Source of the DNA: an uncultured Coriobacteriaceae bacterium
GTDB lineage: Bacteria > Actinomycetota > Coriobacteriia > Coriobacteriales > Coriobacteriaceae
Assembly (NCBI GenBank): GCA_944320725.1
Contig: CALUIM010000003.1
Location: 1 to 64,000 of the forward strand
Direction: 5' to 3'
Length of the DNA stretch: 64,000 nucleotides
The first letter of the stretch is position 1. Each line of letters starts with the position of its first letter. Shown piece by piece: positions 27,205 through 35,966 of the stretch. The notes beneath the pieces are model-generated. The model had not been told where the DNA came from. It worked only from the letters and a program-made list of their open reading frames with translations, and did no database searches. A program made the translations under genes and the position numbers.

Positions 27205-27855
27205 TTAGTATCCCAACTCCTCGCCGATGAGCACAACCTTGATGCGCCCGGCATGGCGGCTGTGGCGCGTGACGACGACGTTGCAGCACATGCACTTCGG
27301 CGCATGGCAGGCGGCGCAGACGCCCGTAAGCTCGCAGGGGGTCTCGGTGTGCAGGCGCTCGGCGTTGAGCGGGCACACGGTGGTGCGGATGCGCTTGATG
27401 CCTGCATCGACATCGGCTACGAGCTTGTTCATGCCGCAGAGCACAACCACGTGCTCGGGGCCATGAAGCAGAAGCGAGCAGCGGTCGGAGTTGCCGTCGA
27501 TGTTCACGAGCTCACCGTCGAGGGTGAGGGCGTTGGCGCTCATGAAGAACCAGGTTGCCGTGGTGCGGTCGCACCACATCTGGCGCTGCTCCTCGGGCGT
27601 GACAACACGGGTGCGGTCGAGCATGCGGTAGCAGCCGGCGTCCTCGAGCGCCGCCTTCATGCCGGTTTCTTTGAAGGTCTCGCTGCCGCCCCAGGTAACC
27701 GAGTCGCCGTCGCTCATCCACGAACGCACGAGCTCGACGGCATCTGCCGAGCTGGGAGCCCAGTACCCCTCGATATTGTGGCGCTCGAGCCTTTGGATGG
27801 TCGATGCGGCGGTTTTTGCCCAAGAGGCGAGGACGGTGTCTGCGCGCTGGGTCAT
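27205..27855 (-). CDS. LUD domain (LutC/LutB-related) protein
   Basis: A 216-residue protein of the LUD family (DUF162), which includes lactate utilisation proteins. The family regions VTWGGSETFKETGM and ALTLDGELVNIDGNSDRCS are clear, and a Cys-rich tail (TGVCAACHAPKCMCCNVV) could bind an Fe-S cluster or metal. The start is ATG 27855 after GGGAGG; the same frame stays open for another kilobase across tgt but that extension is antisense. No LutA or LutB partner lies nearby, so a lactate role is unproven. It is divergent from tgt. Confidence 0.88.
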   Translation of the reverse strand: MTQRADTVLASWAKTAASTIQRLERHNIEGYWAPSSADAVELVRSWMSDGDSVTWGGSETFKETGMKAALEDAGCYRMLDRTRVVTPEEQRQMWCDRTTATWFFMSANALTLDGELVNIDGNSDRCSLLLHGPEHVVVLCGMNKLVADVDAGIKRIRTTVCPLNAERLHTETPCELTGVCAACHAPKCMCCNVVVTRHSRHAGRIKVVLIGEELGY

Positions 27856-27888
27856 GGCGTGCCTCCCTGTGGTAAGTGTGCGTACGTA

Positions 27889-27917
27889 TTCGCTTATGGT
27901 ACCCACCTCGCTATACT
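27889..27917 (+). promoter_or_regulatory. probable tgt promoter
   Basis: TATACT at 27912-27917 is a good -10 box 68 bases before tgt; the -35 (TTCGCT region) is poor. It lies in the 129-base divergent gap between the LUD gene and tgt. Confidence 0.4.
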
Positions 27918-27984
27918 GGGATGCCGATAAACCTGCGGCGTCGGCGGGCGGATAGCCCCCAGCCGCTGCATTTGAGAGGACATC

Positions 27985-29124
27985 ATGGACCAGACGCTCT
28001 TTCGCTACGACATCATTGCCGAGGATCCCGAGACGCATGCGCGCGCGGGCGTGCTGCACACGCCGCACGGCGACATCGAAACGCCCATCTTCATGCCGGT
28101 GGGCACGAAGGCCACGGTCAAGGGCGTTCCGTGGGAGACGGTGCACGACCTGGGCGCGCAAATCGTGCTTTCCAACACGTATCATCTCGCGATGCGCCCC
28201 GGCGCCGACCTCATCGCCGAGGCGGGCGGGCTGCATACGTTCATGAACTGGCACCATCCCATCCTCACCGATTCCGGCGGCTTCCAGGTGTTTTCTCACG
28301 GCGACGCCGTGAAGCTCTCGAACGAGGGCGTGCGCTTCATCGCCACCGATTACGATGGGTCCCACGTGTTCTGGACGCCCGAGGACAACATGGCGATCGC
28401 CCAGAAGCTGGGAAGCGACATCTGCATGCAGCTCGACCAGTGCATCGGCTATCCCGCGGAGCGCCGCGATGTGGAGCGCGCGATGGATCTCTCGAGCCGC
28501 TGGGCCGAGCGCTGCTACAAGGCGCATACCCGCCCCGACCAGGCGCTTTTCGGTATCGTGCAGGGCGGCATGCATCTCGATTTGCGTCGTCGTTCGCTGG
28601 AGCGCTTGGAGGAGATGGGCGACTTCCCGGGCTACGGCATCGGTGGCTATTCGGTGGGCGAGGACCACGAGACCATGTTCGAGTCGCTCGAGCCGCTCGC
28701 GGCCGAGTACATGCCGCGCACCAAGCCCCGCTACCTCATGGGTGTGGGCAATCCCACCACGCTCGTGCGCGGTGTGGCCTGCGGCATCGACATGTTCGAC
28801 TGCGTGCTGCCCACGCGCACCGGGCGCATGGGCTCGGCGTTTAGCCACGAGGGGCGCCTGAACTTCCGCAACGCCCGCTTTGCGCGTGATCTCGGCCCCA
28901 TCGATGCGCATTGCACCTGCCCGGTTTGCACGGGCGGCTACACCCGTGCGCACATCCGTCACATGGTGACGCAGCACGAGATGCTCGGCGGCATCCTACT
29001 CTCGATGCACAACATCTACTTCCTGCTCAACCTCATGCATGAGGCGCGCGAGGCCATTATCGAGGGTCGCTACGGCGCGTTCGTGCGTGCGTGGATGGAC
29101 TCGCCCGCTGCGGCCGATTACTAG
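27985..29124 (+). CDS. tgt: tRNA-guanine transglycosylase
   Basis: Bacterial Tgt, 379 residues, exchanging G34 of GUN tRNAs for preQ1. The base-binding aspartate lies in LTDSGGFQVFSHG near residue 95, QCIGYPAERRD and VQGGMHLDLRRRSLE are family motifs, the nucleophile aspartate is in DMFDCVLPTRTGR near 275, and the zinc site is CTCPVCTGGYTRAH with a later His. Complete length. With queA and queH nearby it supplies the late half of queuosine synthesis; the preQ1-making genes are not in this window. Confidence 0.97.
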   Translation: MDQTLFRYDIIAEDPETHARAGVLHTPHGDIETPIFMPVGTKATVKGVPWETVHDLGAQIVLSNTYHLAMRPGADLIAEAGGLHTFMNWHHPILTDSGGFQVFSHGDAVKLSNEGVRFIATDYDGSHVFWTPEDNMAIAQKLGSDICMQLDQCIGYPAERRDVERAMDLSSRWAERCYKAHTRPDQALFGIVQGGMHLDLRRRSLERLEEMGDFPGYGIGGYSVGEDHETMFESLEPLAAEYMPRTKPRYLMGVGNPTTLVRGVACGIDMFDCVLPTRTGRMGSAFSHEGRLNFRNARFARDLGPIDAHCTCPVCTGGYTRAHIRHMVTQHEMLGGILLSMHNIYFLLNLMHEAREAIIEGRYGAFVRAWMDSPAAADY

Positions 29125-29138
29125 GGAAGGGCTCTAAG

Positions 29139-30608
29139 GTGGGAGTTCAAGCGCAGGTTCGGCCCAAGGTGTCGCCCGACCGTCGTGAGCGAGGCACGCG
29201 CGAGGAGCGTATGGCGCGCGGGCGCGAGGCGGCTGCGGCCTGTCCGGTAAAGACGCTCGCCGGCTGCACGCCTGCCGCCCGTCGAGCGGACGTGATCGCG
29301 CTGCTCACCGAGCAGTCTGCCTCGCGCGTGGCGGAGCTCATTCCCATACGATATGGCCGTATGAGTGCCTCTCCGTTCGCGTTCTTTCGCGGGTCGGCCA
29401 TCATCCAGGCGCACGATCTTGCCCGGCGTCCTGTGACAGGCATCGAGGTACAGGCCGTTGGCGATGCGCATATCGCAAATTTCGGTATGTTCTTGAGTCC
29501 TACGCGCCATTTGGTGTTCGACATCAACGATTTCGATGAGTGCGCGCCCGGGCCTTGGGAGTGGGACGTGTGCCGCCTTGCCGCAAGTGTGGAACTTTGC
29601 GGGCGCGAGCGCGGTTTTTCCCAGCATGACCGTCGTGCGGCCGTGCGCGCCTGTGCGAAGGCCTATGTTCGCACGATGGCCGAGTTCGCCGCGATGGGCG
29701 AGCTCGATGTGTGGCATGCGCATCTCGACCTCGATGAGGTGGTTTCGCGCTTCGAGGATGAGATGAGCGGCAAGGAGAGCCGGACGCTCCGCCGTGCGAT
29801 GAAGAAAGCGCGCGCGAAGGATTCCGGCCGCGCGGTCGAGAAGCTTGCACGTGTGGAAGACGGGCGTCTGCGCTTCGAGATGCGCCCGCCCGAGCTCGTG
29901 CCGCTTTCCGAGCACCACGGCTATCGCGACGCCGTCGAGCTCTCTCACGCGCTCATGGAGCTCATGCGGCGCTATTTCGACAGCCTGCCCTATGATCGGC
30001 GTTTCTTGCTGAACCGCTACCGGTATCAGGATGCCGCACAGAAGGTGGTGGGCGTGGGCAGCGTGGGCACCCGTGCGTGGGCGGTGCTGCTTGCGGGCAA
30101 AGACGCCAACGATCCGCTTGTGATGCAGGTCAAGGAGGCGCAGCAGTCGGTGGTGGAGCGCTACTGGCGGCCGAGTGGCTTCGATCATGCCGGTGAGCGC
30201 GTGGTGCAGGGCCAGCGCCTCATCCAGTCGACGAGCGATATCCTGCTGGGGTGGACGAGCGTGAGCAATCCGCTTGGCGAGCGACGCGACTACTACGTGC
30301 GGCAGCTGTGGAACGGGAAGGGCTCAATTGACCTCGAGGAGATTGGCGAGGAGGGCCTGCGTTCGACGGCGCGCCTGTGTGCCTGGTCGCTTGCTCATGC
30401 GCATGCTCGTACGGGCGATGGCATCGCGATTGCAGCGTATCTGGGTTACGGGCTGCCCAAGAAGGACGCGCATGACGCGGCCGACGCTTTTGCTGACGCG
30501 CTTGCCGATTACGCGAGCGCCTATGCCGTCCAAAACGAACTCGACTATCAGCTGTTCTGTGAAATGATTGCCACGGGCGAGCTGCCCTGCGTTCAGGAGG
30601 GCGCATAA
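29139..30608 (+). CDS. DUF2252 family protein
   Basis: A 489-residue DUF2252 protein with a kinase-like (aminoglycoside phosphotransferase-related) fold by family description. Characteristic regions are PFAFFRGSA near residue 80, VQAVGDAHIANFGMF, the FDINDFDE acid cluster, VGVGSVGTRAW, and CAWSLAHAHARTGD. I chose GTG 29139, with AAGGG upstream; an ATG at 29210 would be an alternative. It starts 14 bases after tgt and may be in its transcript. Function unknown. A partial copy of the 35.8 kb repeat lies just past its stop (30613-30633). Confidence 0.85.
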   Translation: MGVQAQVRPKVSPDRRERGTREERMARGREAAAACPVKTLAGCTPAARRADVIALLTEQSASRVAELIPIRYGRMSASPFAFFRGSAIIQAHDLARRPVTGIEVQAVGDAHIANFGMFLSPTRHLVFDINDFDECAPGPWEWDVCRLAASVELCGRERGFSQHDRRAAVRACAKAYVRTMAEFAAMGELDVWHAHLDLDEVVSRFEDEMSGKESRTLRRAMKKARAKDSGRAVEKLARVEDGRLRFEMRPPELVPLSEHHGYRDAVELSHALMELMRRYFDSLPYDRRFLLNRYRYQDAAQKVVGVGSVGTRAWAVLLAGKDANDPLVMQVKEAQQSVVERYWRPSGFDHAGERVVQGQRLIQSTSDILLGWTSVSNPLGERRDYYVRQLWNGKGSIDLEEIGEEGLRSTARLCAWSLAHAHARTGDGIAIAAYLGYGLPKKDAHDAADAFADALADYASAYAVQNELDYQLFCEMIATGELPCVQEGA

Positions 30609-30674
30609 TGCCGCGCACTGCCGCAAATCTTGCGAAAAAGGCGGTGAAGACGACGTCGAGACGCAGGCTGAAGC

Positions 30675-32072
30675 CTACTGGTCGAGGTCCGAGAGTTCTC
30701 CCAGATCGGTGAGGTCGAGTTCAGAGGCATCGACTAGGCTCTCAGGGCGCTCCGTCTGGCCGTCTAGGGTCGTGGGGATGGTTCCTGCGAGCTGGCCGCG
30801 AATGCTATCTGCGCGTAGCATGCAGAACTGCTCGATAGCCTCGATGCCCGCCAGGAATTCATCATAGGATACAAAGGCGGTGGGATCCTTTGTCACGTAC
30901 GGGGCAATGAGCTCGCGCGCCTGTGCGATTGTCTGTGCGAGCCGGCCGCTGTCCACGTAGCTCACAAGGAGCTCATCAAGGTAGCCGTGATACCGCTCCC
31001 GATACTCATCGACTCGCATGAGCTGCGAGAAGAGGGGCCGCTCTGCAATTACCTCGGACGCGGCAGGCTCATCGATGGGGAGGTTCACATAGGCCGCGGC
31101 GTCGTCTGGAAGTTCCTTTCGGCCCAGGGCGTACGTTCCGAAGGCGAGGTTGTAATCCCAGGGCACCATCTCCATGACGCCATGCTCCTCGTACAGCAGA
31201 TAGTTGTGGCCTGTCGAGCCGAGATAACTGTCGAGGTTCGCGCAGAAAACCTGCACGGCAAAGTAGCGAAGCACCTCGTCGACGTTGACCGCGCGTTCGA
31301 GGTCGACGCCCGATGCGAGCACTTCGAGCGAGCGCACGAGTCGCCGCTCGTCAACCCGCGTTGCGGGGAAGCGCGCGGTCTCGAAGATACCGGGATAGAG
31401 TCCAGGGTCATCACCGATGTAGCGCAGGGCGACATCGGCATTCTCGTCTTCGAGCGACCGATAATCCGGCTTGTAGAGCATGCCGTGCCCCTCACCCCAG
31501 ATGCGCTCGGCGAATGCATCCTCCGCCTCCTCAATGGCAAGAAAAAGACCCCAGGCCTCTCCGTTCACCGTTACAAATACAAAGCTCGTCGCGGGCGTCG
31601 GAACGCCCATGAAGCGCATCATGTCGAGAGCGAGATAGTTTTTGAGATAGCTGTTATCTTGGAACGCGGCATCGAGCGAGAGCTTGTCAAGCCCATGGTA
31701 GGACAGCGAGTCCTCATAATGGTCGAACTCGATTTTGAGGCTATAGCGGGCAAGGCCGCGCCGTGCTACATGTCCTAGCGAGTTATTGCCCTTGGCGCGT
31801 AAGCCCACCCCGGAGAAGCGCTCGCCGTCAATCGTTATATCGACGCGGATGTACTCCTCTTCGGGAGCGCGCGCGATGAAGCCGTTCCAATCGTCGTGCT
31901 CGATATCGATCGTGTGCACCGTGCCAGACTGAAAAAGCCTGCCGAGATAGGCGTCGTTGCGTGCAAGCGTCACGATGCCGGCGCGGCCGAGCGCGGACAA
32001 CGCGAAGGTGAGCGCGATTCCGAGCGCGAGGAGCAACAAGCACGCAATATCGAAGCATCGATTCCGGATCAT
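30675..32072 (-). CDS. CotH-family protein kinase-like protein
   Basis: A 465-residue CotH homologue. One N-terminal membrane or signal segment (about 8-30) is followed by an extracytoplasmic domain. CotH features include GVGLRAKGNNSLGH near residue 90, SLKIEFD, the YLKNYLALDMMRFMG region, and MVPWDYNLAFGTY near 285, where the metal-binding PWDxN is intact. Spore-coat CotH phosphorylates coat proteins; this non-sporulating context suggests an outer-surface kinase or adhesin role, by inference. Last gene of a four-gene operon, five bases after the DUF4956 gene. Confidence 0.88.
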   Translation of the reverse strand: MIRNRCFDIACLLLLALGIALTFALSALGRAGIVTLARNDAYLGRLFQSGTVHTIDIEHDDWNGFIARAPEEEYIRVDITIDGERFSGVGLRAKGNNSLGHVARRGLARYSLKIEFDHYEDSLSYHGLDKLSLDAAFQDNSYLKNYLALDMMRFMGVPTPATSFVFVTVNGEAWGLFLAIEEAEDAFAERIWGEGHGMLYKPDYRSLEDENADVALRYIGDDPGLYPGIFETARFPATRVDERRLVRSLEVLASGVDLERAVNVDEVLRYFAVQVFCANLDSYLGSTGHNYLLYEEHGVMEMVPWDYNLAFGTYALGRKELPDDAAAYVNLPIDEPAASEVIAERPLFSQLMRVDEYRERYHGYLDELLVSYVDSGRLAQTIAQARELIAPYVTKDPTAFVSYDEFLAGIEAIEQFCMLRADSIRGQLAGTIPTTLDGQTERPESLVDASELDLTDLGELSDLDQ

Positions 32073-32077
32073 CGACG

Positions 32078-32749
32078 CTAACCTTGGTAGTCACCGTTGT
32101 AGGAGACGAGTGCCGCGTGCTCGACGCCCTCGAGTGCGCAAAGCGTGCCCACGAAATCGGACGCGCCGTTACGGAGGCGAACCTCGTAGGTGAGCTCCGT
32201 TCCTTCACCGGTCACCGTTTTCGCCTTGAGGGCGCTTGCCTGTACCGCTGCCTCGAGTGTCTCTGCCATACGCTGCTCGGCGGCGTCGTTCTCAACGCGT
32301 ACAGCGAGCATGTAGGGTTGCTCACGATCTTTTTTCGACGAGAGCACCAGCATGATCAGTCCGATAAAGATGCAGCCGAGGATGGCGAGGACAATGAGGC
32401 CGGCTGCCAGCACGATGCCCGTTCCGATGCACCAAAAGAGGTATACGATGTCGAGCGGTTCTTTTACCGGCGTGCGGAAGCGAACTATCGAGAGCGCTCC
32501 CACCATGCCGAGCGACAGGAGCACGTTGCTCGATACCGCGAGGATTACGAGTGTGGTAATGAGCGTGATCGCCACGAGGCACACGCCAAAGCTTGCCGAG
32601 TACATAACGCCTGTGTAGGTGCGCTTGTAGATGAGTAGGATGAAGAGGCCCAGTACGCATGCGAGAACAAGGGCGAGAACGGCGTCCACCAAGGGGACGG
32701 CATCAAAGCGGTCGAGAAACGATGATTTGAAGATGTCGTTGAAGGTCAT
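32078..32749 (-). CDS. DUF4956 membrane protein
   Basis: A 223-residue protein with four hydrophobic segments in its first 140 residues (around VPLVDAVLALVLACVLGL, GVCLVAITLITTLVILAV, and IGTGIVLAAGLIVLAILG) and a soluble C-terminal domain (EVRLRNGASDFVGTL). The membrane loop GMVGALSIVRFRTPVKEP is the conserved DUF4956 motif. The start is ATG 32749 with AGGAAACACC upstream. Between the VTC gene and cotH; the family is repeatedly seen beside VTC domains, which suggests a joint membrane complex. Function unknown. Confidence 0.88.
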   Translation of the reverse strand: MTFNDIFKSSFLDRFDAVPLVDAVLALVLACVLGLFILLIYKRTYTGVMYSASFGVCLVAITLITTLVILAVSSNVLLSLGMVGALSIVRFRTPVKEPLDIVYLFWCIGTGIVLAAGLIVLAILGCIFIGLIMLVLSSKKDREQPYMLAVRVENDAAEQRMAETLEAAVQASALKAKTVTGEGTELTYEVRLRNGASDFVGTLCALEGVEHAALVSYNGDYQG

Positions 32750-32811
32750 GGTGTTTCCTGTCTGGCGATGTACCGGCGGTCTTGACGGTTGGACGAATGG
32801 GGGTTGAGTAG

Positions 32812-33507
32812 CTACTCGAGTCGTCTGGCAAGCGCGTATTTCGACCATGCGCAACGAACGGCTCCGGGTACCTGGATGGCGGCGCGTACGATATCAGGGA
32901 GGTAGGCGTCGTATTTCACTTCGAGTACCACCTCGCCGGGCTGGACGGGGACGAGCGGCATCGCGGAGTCCGTAAGGGCACGGGCACAAGGAGCCGACCT
33001 CATCCGAGAATCGATGGTGACGCGCACGTTGCCAGCTTCATAGCGAAACGGTTCTCGCTCATAAACGACGACGGTTACCGGGCGCATACGCATGGTTGCC
33101 GCGAGGTTCAGAAACTCGGCGAGCAGCGGCGGGTCGTTTCGGGCGGGCTTGCGGAAATGACCGGCCTCAAGCGTCTGCGCTTCGACTCGCGATATCCGGG
33201 CTGCGCGCTTGCGGCCAACGCCATCGGTTTTCGCCTTGCATTCAAGTTTGAAATAATCTCCCGAACCGTCACCGTAGGTGCGAATACGCCATTTGGCGCG
33301 CTTGCTGTAGCCCTCGGTCTTTTGGCGAAGGGCGTCGTCTGCGAGCGTGTCGAAGTAGAGGCTTCGTACGGTATAGCGGCCATCCGACCCGGCGTTGCCG
33401 TCGCGTGCGAGCAGCAGGCCGAGCCGGCGGGAGAGCGCGAGGGCATCACCATCCGAGACGAGGTACTTCAGCTCATGACGAAAGCGGGGTGCCGGTGATG
33501 CATGCAT
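32812..33507 (-). CDS. VTC domain protein (polyphosphate polymerase-like)
   Basis: A 231-residue VTC domain, the triphosphate-tunnel fold that makes polyphosphate from ATP in yeast vacuoles. Tunnel basic and acidic residues appear in FRHELKYLVSD, YTVRSLYFDT, AKWRIRTYGDG, FKLECKAKTDG, TVVVYEREPFRY, and VVLEVKYDAYLPD, in the family order. Its ATG overlaps the stop of the RsgI-like gene by one base. Whether it makes polyphosphate or binds a different polyanion or nucleotide is not known. Soluble on its own; it presumably sits at the membrane with the DUF4956 protein. Confidence 0.88.
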   Translation of the reverse strand: MHASPAPRFRHELKYLVSDGDALALSRRLGLLLARDGNAGSDGRYTVRSLYFDTLADDALRQKTEGYSKRAKWRIRTYGDGSGDYFKLECKAKTDGVGRKRAARISRVEAQTLEAGHFRKPARNDPPLLAEFLNLAATMRMRPVTVVVYEREPFRYEAGNVRVTIDSRMRSAPCARALTDSAMPLVPVQPGEVVLEVKYDAYLPDIVRAAIQVPGAVRCAWSKYALARRLE

Positions 33508-34454
33508 TAGTCGTCGTAGCCAGAATCGTCGTGACCGGAGTTACCTGAATCGTAGCCTGAGTTATAACCCGAGTTGCCCGAATCATGACCCGAGTCGTAA
33601 TCGCTGTTGCTCGGCGTGGGTGCCGGTGCCGGCGTGGGCTCGGGTGCCGGTGCCGGTGCGGGTGTCGATGCTGCGGAGCCGCTCGACGAGCCACCGCTTG
33701 ATGAGCCGGTGGATCCCGAGCCGCCGGAGCCTGCATGGTTGCTATAGCCCGAGTTGGAATTCGAGCTGGTTCCGTAATCGGTGTAGTTCGTAGAACCTGA
33801 ACTGCCGGTTGCTGCGGGTTGCTCGTAATCCGTAACGCCGTCGTTCAGCGGGCCATAGTCGGAGTCGTTGTAATCGGTGACGCCATCGTTGTCGGGGCCA
33901 TAGTCCGAATCGGCGTAGTCGGTCCAACCGTAATTGCTCGCGCCTACGACCTGCATGGAGGCAGACGCCTGCTGGCCTTTCATATACGTTTGAGTGTCGA
34001 GCACGATGTTGCGCAGGAAGTCGTTGGCGGGAAGCGAAGAGCCTTCCTCGACTTCGAGGTCAATAACGTTGCCTTCACCCTCGACCTCTTCAATCAGATA
34101 TCCCGCTTCGCGAATCTTTGCAACGAGGCCGGATATCGCGGCACGGCATTCCTGGCCTTCATATCCTGTGAGGTCGAGACCCATAGCGCGCGCGTCGTCG
34201 TTGCGCTCCTCAACGCCGACCACCATGCCCTGGGCATCGTAGTGAATGGCGAATTCCGGATTTACGCGCAAAATGAGCGTGCCCCCGCCCTCGGGATAGG
34301 GAAGTTCCGGCTCGGGGGCCGGCGTTGCCTGCTGTTCTTGCACCGTTTGCACGGGAGCTCCTGGGAAAACCTGTGCGAGTGCGTAGAGTGCACCGCCGCC
34401 CACGATCAAAGCGAGCAGCGTGGCGAGCACGATGGTCAGGTGTTTGTTCGTCAT
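33507..34454 (-). CDS. RsgI-like membrane protein with repeat-rich C-terminus
   Basis: A 315-residue single-pass protein. Residues about 6-28 are a membrane helix (TIVLATLLALIVGGGALYAL), then a domain beginning NPEFAIHYDAQGMVVGVEER that resembles the mid-domain of RsgI-type anti-sigma factors. The rest is outside the membrane and low in complexity: two copies of DSDYGPxNDGVTDY near residues 185-215, Ser/Gly- and Pro-rich spans, and a tail of Asp/Ser/Gly/Tyr repeats. No sigma factor gene lies adjacent, and the cytoplasmic anti-sigma helix is absent or very short. The start is ATG 34454 after AAGGGGTG. It heads the VTC operon. Confidence 0.72.
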   Translation of the reverse strand: MTNKHLTIVLATLLALIVGGGALYALAQVFPGAPVQTVQEQQATPAPEPELPYPEGGGTLILRVNPEFAIHYDAQGMVVGVEERNDDARAMGLDLTGYEGQECRAAISGLVAKIREAGYLIEEVEGEGNVIDLEVEEGSSLPANDFLRNIVLDTQTYMKGQQASASMQVVGASNYGWTDYADSDYGPDNDGVTDYNDSDYGPLNDGVTDYEQPAATGSSGSTNYTDYGTSSNSNSGYSNHAGSGGSGSTGSSSGGSSSGSAASTPAPAPAPEPTPAPAPTPSNSDYDSGHDSGNSGYNSGYDSGNSGHDDSGYDD

Positions 34455-34851
34455 GTTGTTCACCCCTTGGTCGCTTAGCGGGTCTCTTGCGCCGGAGCTT
34501 CGCCCCGATGATCGGCTCCCCTCGTTCAGGAGTCGGTCGCCCTGCCAAGGGGTAGCCAAGCAAGTATGTATCACGAATCGCGCGCCGGCCAGCTCCTCAC
34601 ATGTGTAAGCATTCTGTAAGGCCCGATCTTTGCTCCGCCTACCGACGCAACTTGACCGTTGACAGATTTTTCGATGACGAAAACTTTACCCCCTCGGATG
34701 CGTTTGTCCAGCTCATAGGGCTAAACTGATGAGGGTATAACTTACACCATGTCATTTTGATTCTCATTGTCTAGGACGTTTCGAATCCGTTTATCGGATC
34801 CCTGAAAAGCGTGCGTCGTCCTTCGGCACTGGGGCTGAGTGAGGAGAGGTC
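34455..34851. other. divergent promoter region between RsgI-like and LOG genes
   Basis: This 397-base gap has no gene. It contains TTGACA at 34659-34664, TATAAC at 34736-34741 and a short hairpin GAATCCG/CGGATcC near 34780-34798, all facing the LOG gene, but no well-spaced -35/-10 pair stands out on either strand. Confidence 0.4.
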
Positions 34852-35634
34852 ATGGCGAACGAGCGCAGCAACTCCGATGTCGACGAGAGGGCCCTTTCTG
34901 AGGAAGAAGGAGAGCGCACATACTATCGTGGGCCGGTGATGATGCGCGGGCGCATGATTCCCGCCGACAACACCTACGCCAACCTCCTTGCGCCAGAGAA
35001 GTCGACCGACTGGTTGCATATGGATCCGTGGCGCGTGCTTCGCATCCAAGCGGAGTTCGTAGACGGATTCGGCGCGCTCGCGGAGGTGGGCCCGGCGGTT
35101 GCCATCTTCGGTTCGGCGCGCACCAAGCGAACGGACCCCATGTATCGCGCCGCGCGCGAGGCGGGCCAGCTGATCGCCGAGCGCGGGATCGCGGTAATTA
35201 CAGGCGGCGGACCAGGGATTATGGAGGCGGCGAACCGCGGTGCAGCGGATCGCGACGGCACCTCGATCGGCCTTGGCATCGAGCTGCCGCATGAGCAAGA
35301 GCTGAATCGCTGGGTAAACCTCGGCATGACGTTCAGGTATTTCTTCGTGCGCAAGACCATGTTCGTGAAGTATTCGGACGGCGCCATCGTGTTTCCCGGC
35401 GGCTTTGGCACGCTCGATGAGCTGTTCGAGCTGCTTACGCTGGTGCAAACGCACAAGGTTGCTCGCACGCCCGTGGTGCTTATGGGTTGCGACTATTGGC
35501 GCGGGCTCTTTGAATGGATTGACGACGTGCTGCGAGGCGAGGGCATGATTTCGGATCTCGACCCCAAGCTCGTGCACATCACCGACGACGTGGAAGAGGC
35601 GGTGCGCCTCGCCACGAGCGCGATTTCACGATAG
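34852..35634 (+). CDS. LOG family protein (lysine decarboxylase-like)
   Basis: A 260-residue Rossmann-fold protein of the LOG / TIGR00730 family. The nucleotide-binding ITGGGPGIMEAANRGA and the signature PGGFGTLDELFELLT are intact. Members with this signature act as cytokinin-type nucleoside 5'-monophosphate phosphoribohydrolases, or related nucleotide N-glycosidases; the old 'lysine decarboxylase' name is not functional. About 70 extra residues precede the fold. The start is ATG 34852 after GAGGAGAGGTC. Exact substrate unknown. Confidence 0.9.
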   Translation: MANERSNSDVDERALSEEEGERTYYRGPVMMRGRMIPADNTYANLLAPEKSTDWLHMDPWRVLRIQAEFVDGFGALAEVGPAVAIFGSARTKRTDPMYRAAREAGQLIAERGIAVITGGGPGIMEAANRGAADRDGTSIGLGIELPHEQELNRWVNLGMTFRYFFVRKTMFVKYSDGAIVFPGGFGTLDELFELLTLVQTHKVARTPVVLMGCDYWRGLFEWIDDVLRGEGMISDLDPKLVHITDDVEEAVRLATSAISR

Positions 35635-35784
35635 GCCTGCTGATCGCCGACTCTCTCGGCGTTGCTAGCACGAGGGTCCTCCACGCCGGTTGCTACGCAG
35701 TGGGTGGAATGCACGCAAATATGCACAATGAAAGCTCGAATTAGGGCGCAGTTCGCCGTCAGTGCCACGTTTGTCCCGTCATAC

Positions 35785-35934
35785 TGTGCAAAATTTGCGG
35801 TAGTGCACGACCTGATGGACGAACATAGATTGCATAGGGCCTTCGAGCTGCTGAATCCAGGGGTTTTGTGTGTATAAATATAGGTTAAAAATGTATACCG
35901 TTTTTTAGGCGTGCACTACCGCAAATCTTGCACA
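35785..35934. repeat. 24-bp inverted repeat flanking an AT-rich core
   Basis: Arms at 35785-35808 and 35911-35934 are complementary at 23 of 24 positions (right arm begins GTGCACTACCGCAAATC). They enclose 102 bases that become very AT-rich near 35869-35909 (TATAAATATAGG, TTAAAAATG). A partial third copy lies at 30613-30633 (19 of 21 bases match). The gap 35635-35966 contains no gene. It may be a small mobile element or a dispersed regulatory or structural repeat. Confidence 0.65.
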
Positions 35935-35966
35935 TTTTTGAGCGTTGCGCGTGGCACTCCCTACCG

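Noticed and set aside
27856-28977. Open extension upstream of the LUD protein
   Set aside because: It runs antisense through tgt; the LUD gene has its own ATG at 27855 with GGGAGG.
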